Assembly (NCBI RefSeq): GCF_009604425.1
Contig: NZ_WEGI01000002.1
Span: 124,001-188,000 of the forward strand
Direction: 5' to 3'
From: Nocardia aurantia
Lineage (GTDB): Bacteria; Actinomycetota; Actinomycetes; Mycobacteriales; Mycobacteriaceae
DNA length: 64,000 nucleotides
Part shown: positions 63,705 through 64,000 of the stretch, piece by piece
Layout of the letters: each line of letters begins with the position of its first letter
How positions within the stretch are numbered: the stretch's first letter is position 1
Notes under the pieces: generated by a model
The model's database searches: none
Told to the model about the DNA's origin: nothing
What the model saw: only the letters and a program-made list of their open reading frames with translations
Made by a program: the position numbers and the translations under genes

Positions 63705-64000
63705 CTAAGCGCCCAGCGGCGCGAAGGTGATGTGCAGGTCGCGCAGGCCGCGCAGCAGGAAGGTCGGCTCGTAGCGGTAGCCGCGGTCCGGCCCGGCGCC
63801 GTGCGCCCCGTCGTCGATGGCGATGTCGCGGACCCGGTCGAGCAGCCGGTTCAGCGTCACCTGCCCCTCGGCGCGGGCCAGCGGCGCGCCCGCGCAGGTG
63901 TGGATGCCGCGGCCGAAGGCGATGTGCTCGCGCGAATTCCGGCGGTCCAGCCGGAACTCGTCCGGATTCTCGAATTTCCGGGGGTCCCGATTGGCCGCGC
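63705..64000 (-). CDS. Cytochrome P450, C-terminal part (5' end outside window)
   Basis: The minus-strand frame enters from the window end and terminates at TAG 63705. It carries the P450 heme-binding loop FGRGIHTCAGAPLAR with the proximal Cys ligand, and before it the PERF-like FENPDEFRLDRR. It is a bacterial class I-type monooxygenase; the substrate is unknown. The N-terminal part is missing because the window ends. Confidence 0.92.
   Translation of the reverse strand, partial: AANRDPRKFENPDEFRLDRRNSREHIAFGRGIHTCAGAPLARAEGQVTLNRLLDRVRDIAIDDGAHGAGPDRGYRYEPTFLLRGLRDLHITFAPLGA

Overview
The window is GC-rich actinobacterial chromosome, most likely from Nocardia or a close mycolic-acid relative. 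Pointers are Lsr2, an antigen-85-like esterase, the mycobacterial order lexA / LysM protein / nrdR with TCGAAC-N4-GTTTGA SOS boxes, oxyR divergent from ahpC-ahpD with Mycobacterium-like cysteine numbering, and two DUF574 SAM methyltransferases. The species call is an inference. No rRNA, tRNA, CRISPR array or insertion sequence was found.

Region 1-9.7 kb: the end of a PLP ornithine/lysine decarboxylase and a fused AdoMet decarboxylase-aminopropyltransferase (polyamine synthesis), a Kazal-like secreted inhibitor, a single-chain indolepyruvate ferredoxin oxidoreductase, a gamma-glutamylcyclotransferase-like protein, a metallo-beta-lactamase-fold hydrolase, and the peroxide module oxyR/ahpC/ahpD. 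Region 9.7-14.4 kb: a DUF4062-NB-ARC-TPR protein converges on a radical SAM/SPASM enzyme that is translationally coupled to a 50-residue peptide, a likely RiPP locus; a frameshifted PhzF gene follows. Region 14.4-24.4 kb: DUF5134 protein, a 19-copy 14-bp minisatellite, an aminotransferase, a Pr6Pr membrane protein with a long repetitive N-terminus, HrpA with a large disordered insert, and NrdR.

Region 24.4-35 kb: the lexA SOS region, a CtaG-like membrane protein, a CDF metal exporter, and divergent from it an M-box (Mg2+) riboswitch, a 29-codon leader ORF and an NRAMP-related transporter with Mg-type motifs; then lsr2, a PAS-GGDEF diguanylate cyclase and a DUF574 methyltransferase. Region 35-55 kb: a 23-residue hydrophobic peptide, the mycolyltransferase-like esterase, an SRPBCC-acyl-CoA synthetase fusion, a PucR regulator, a Scr1-type HTH / DUF574 / DUF397 module, hydrolases, a GntR-amidase operon, an AraC regulator, and a pirin-VOC-AhpD-GNAT operon.

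Region 55-62 kb is the most unusual part. It holds a ~1,580-residue ESX/CpnT-like secreted protein with a PI3/4-kinase-like domain, about six FHA or FHA-like domains and a C-terminal HEFGH metalloprotease. A small acidic ORF overlaps its 3' end (candidate immunity gene). A divergent WXG100-type protein carries what looks like a dead copy of the same protease domain. The window ends with an SDR, an unknown protein and the 3' end of a cytochrome P450.

Three genes (phzF, an unknown gene at 24.6-25.2 kb, and the large toxin-like gene) each carry one apparent 1-base deletion that lengthening a short base run by one would repair. They may be assembly errors rather than true pseudogenes.
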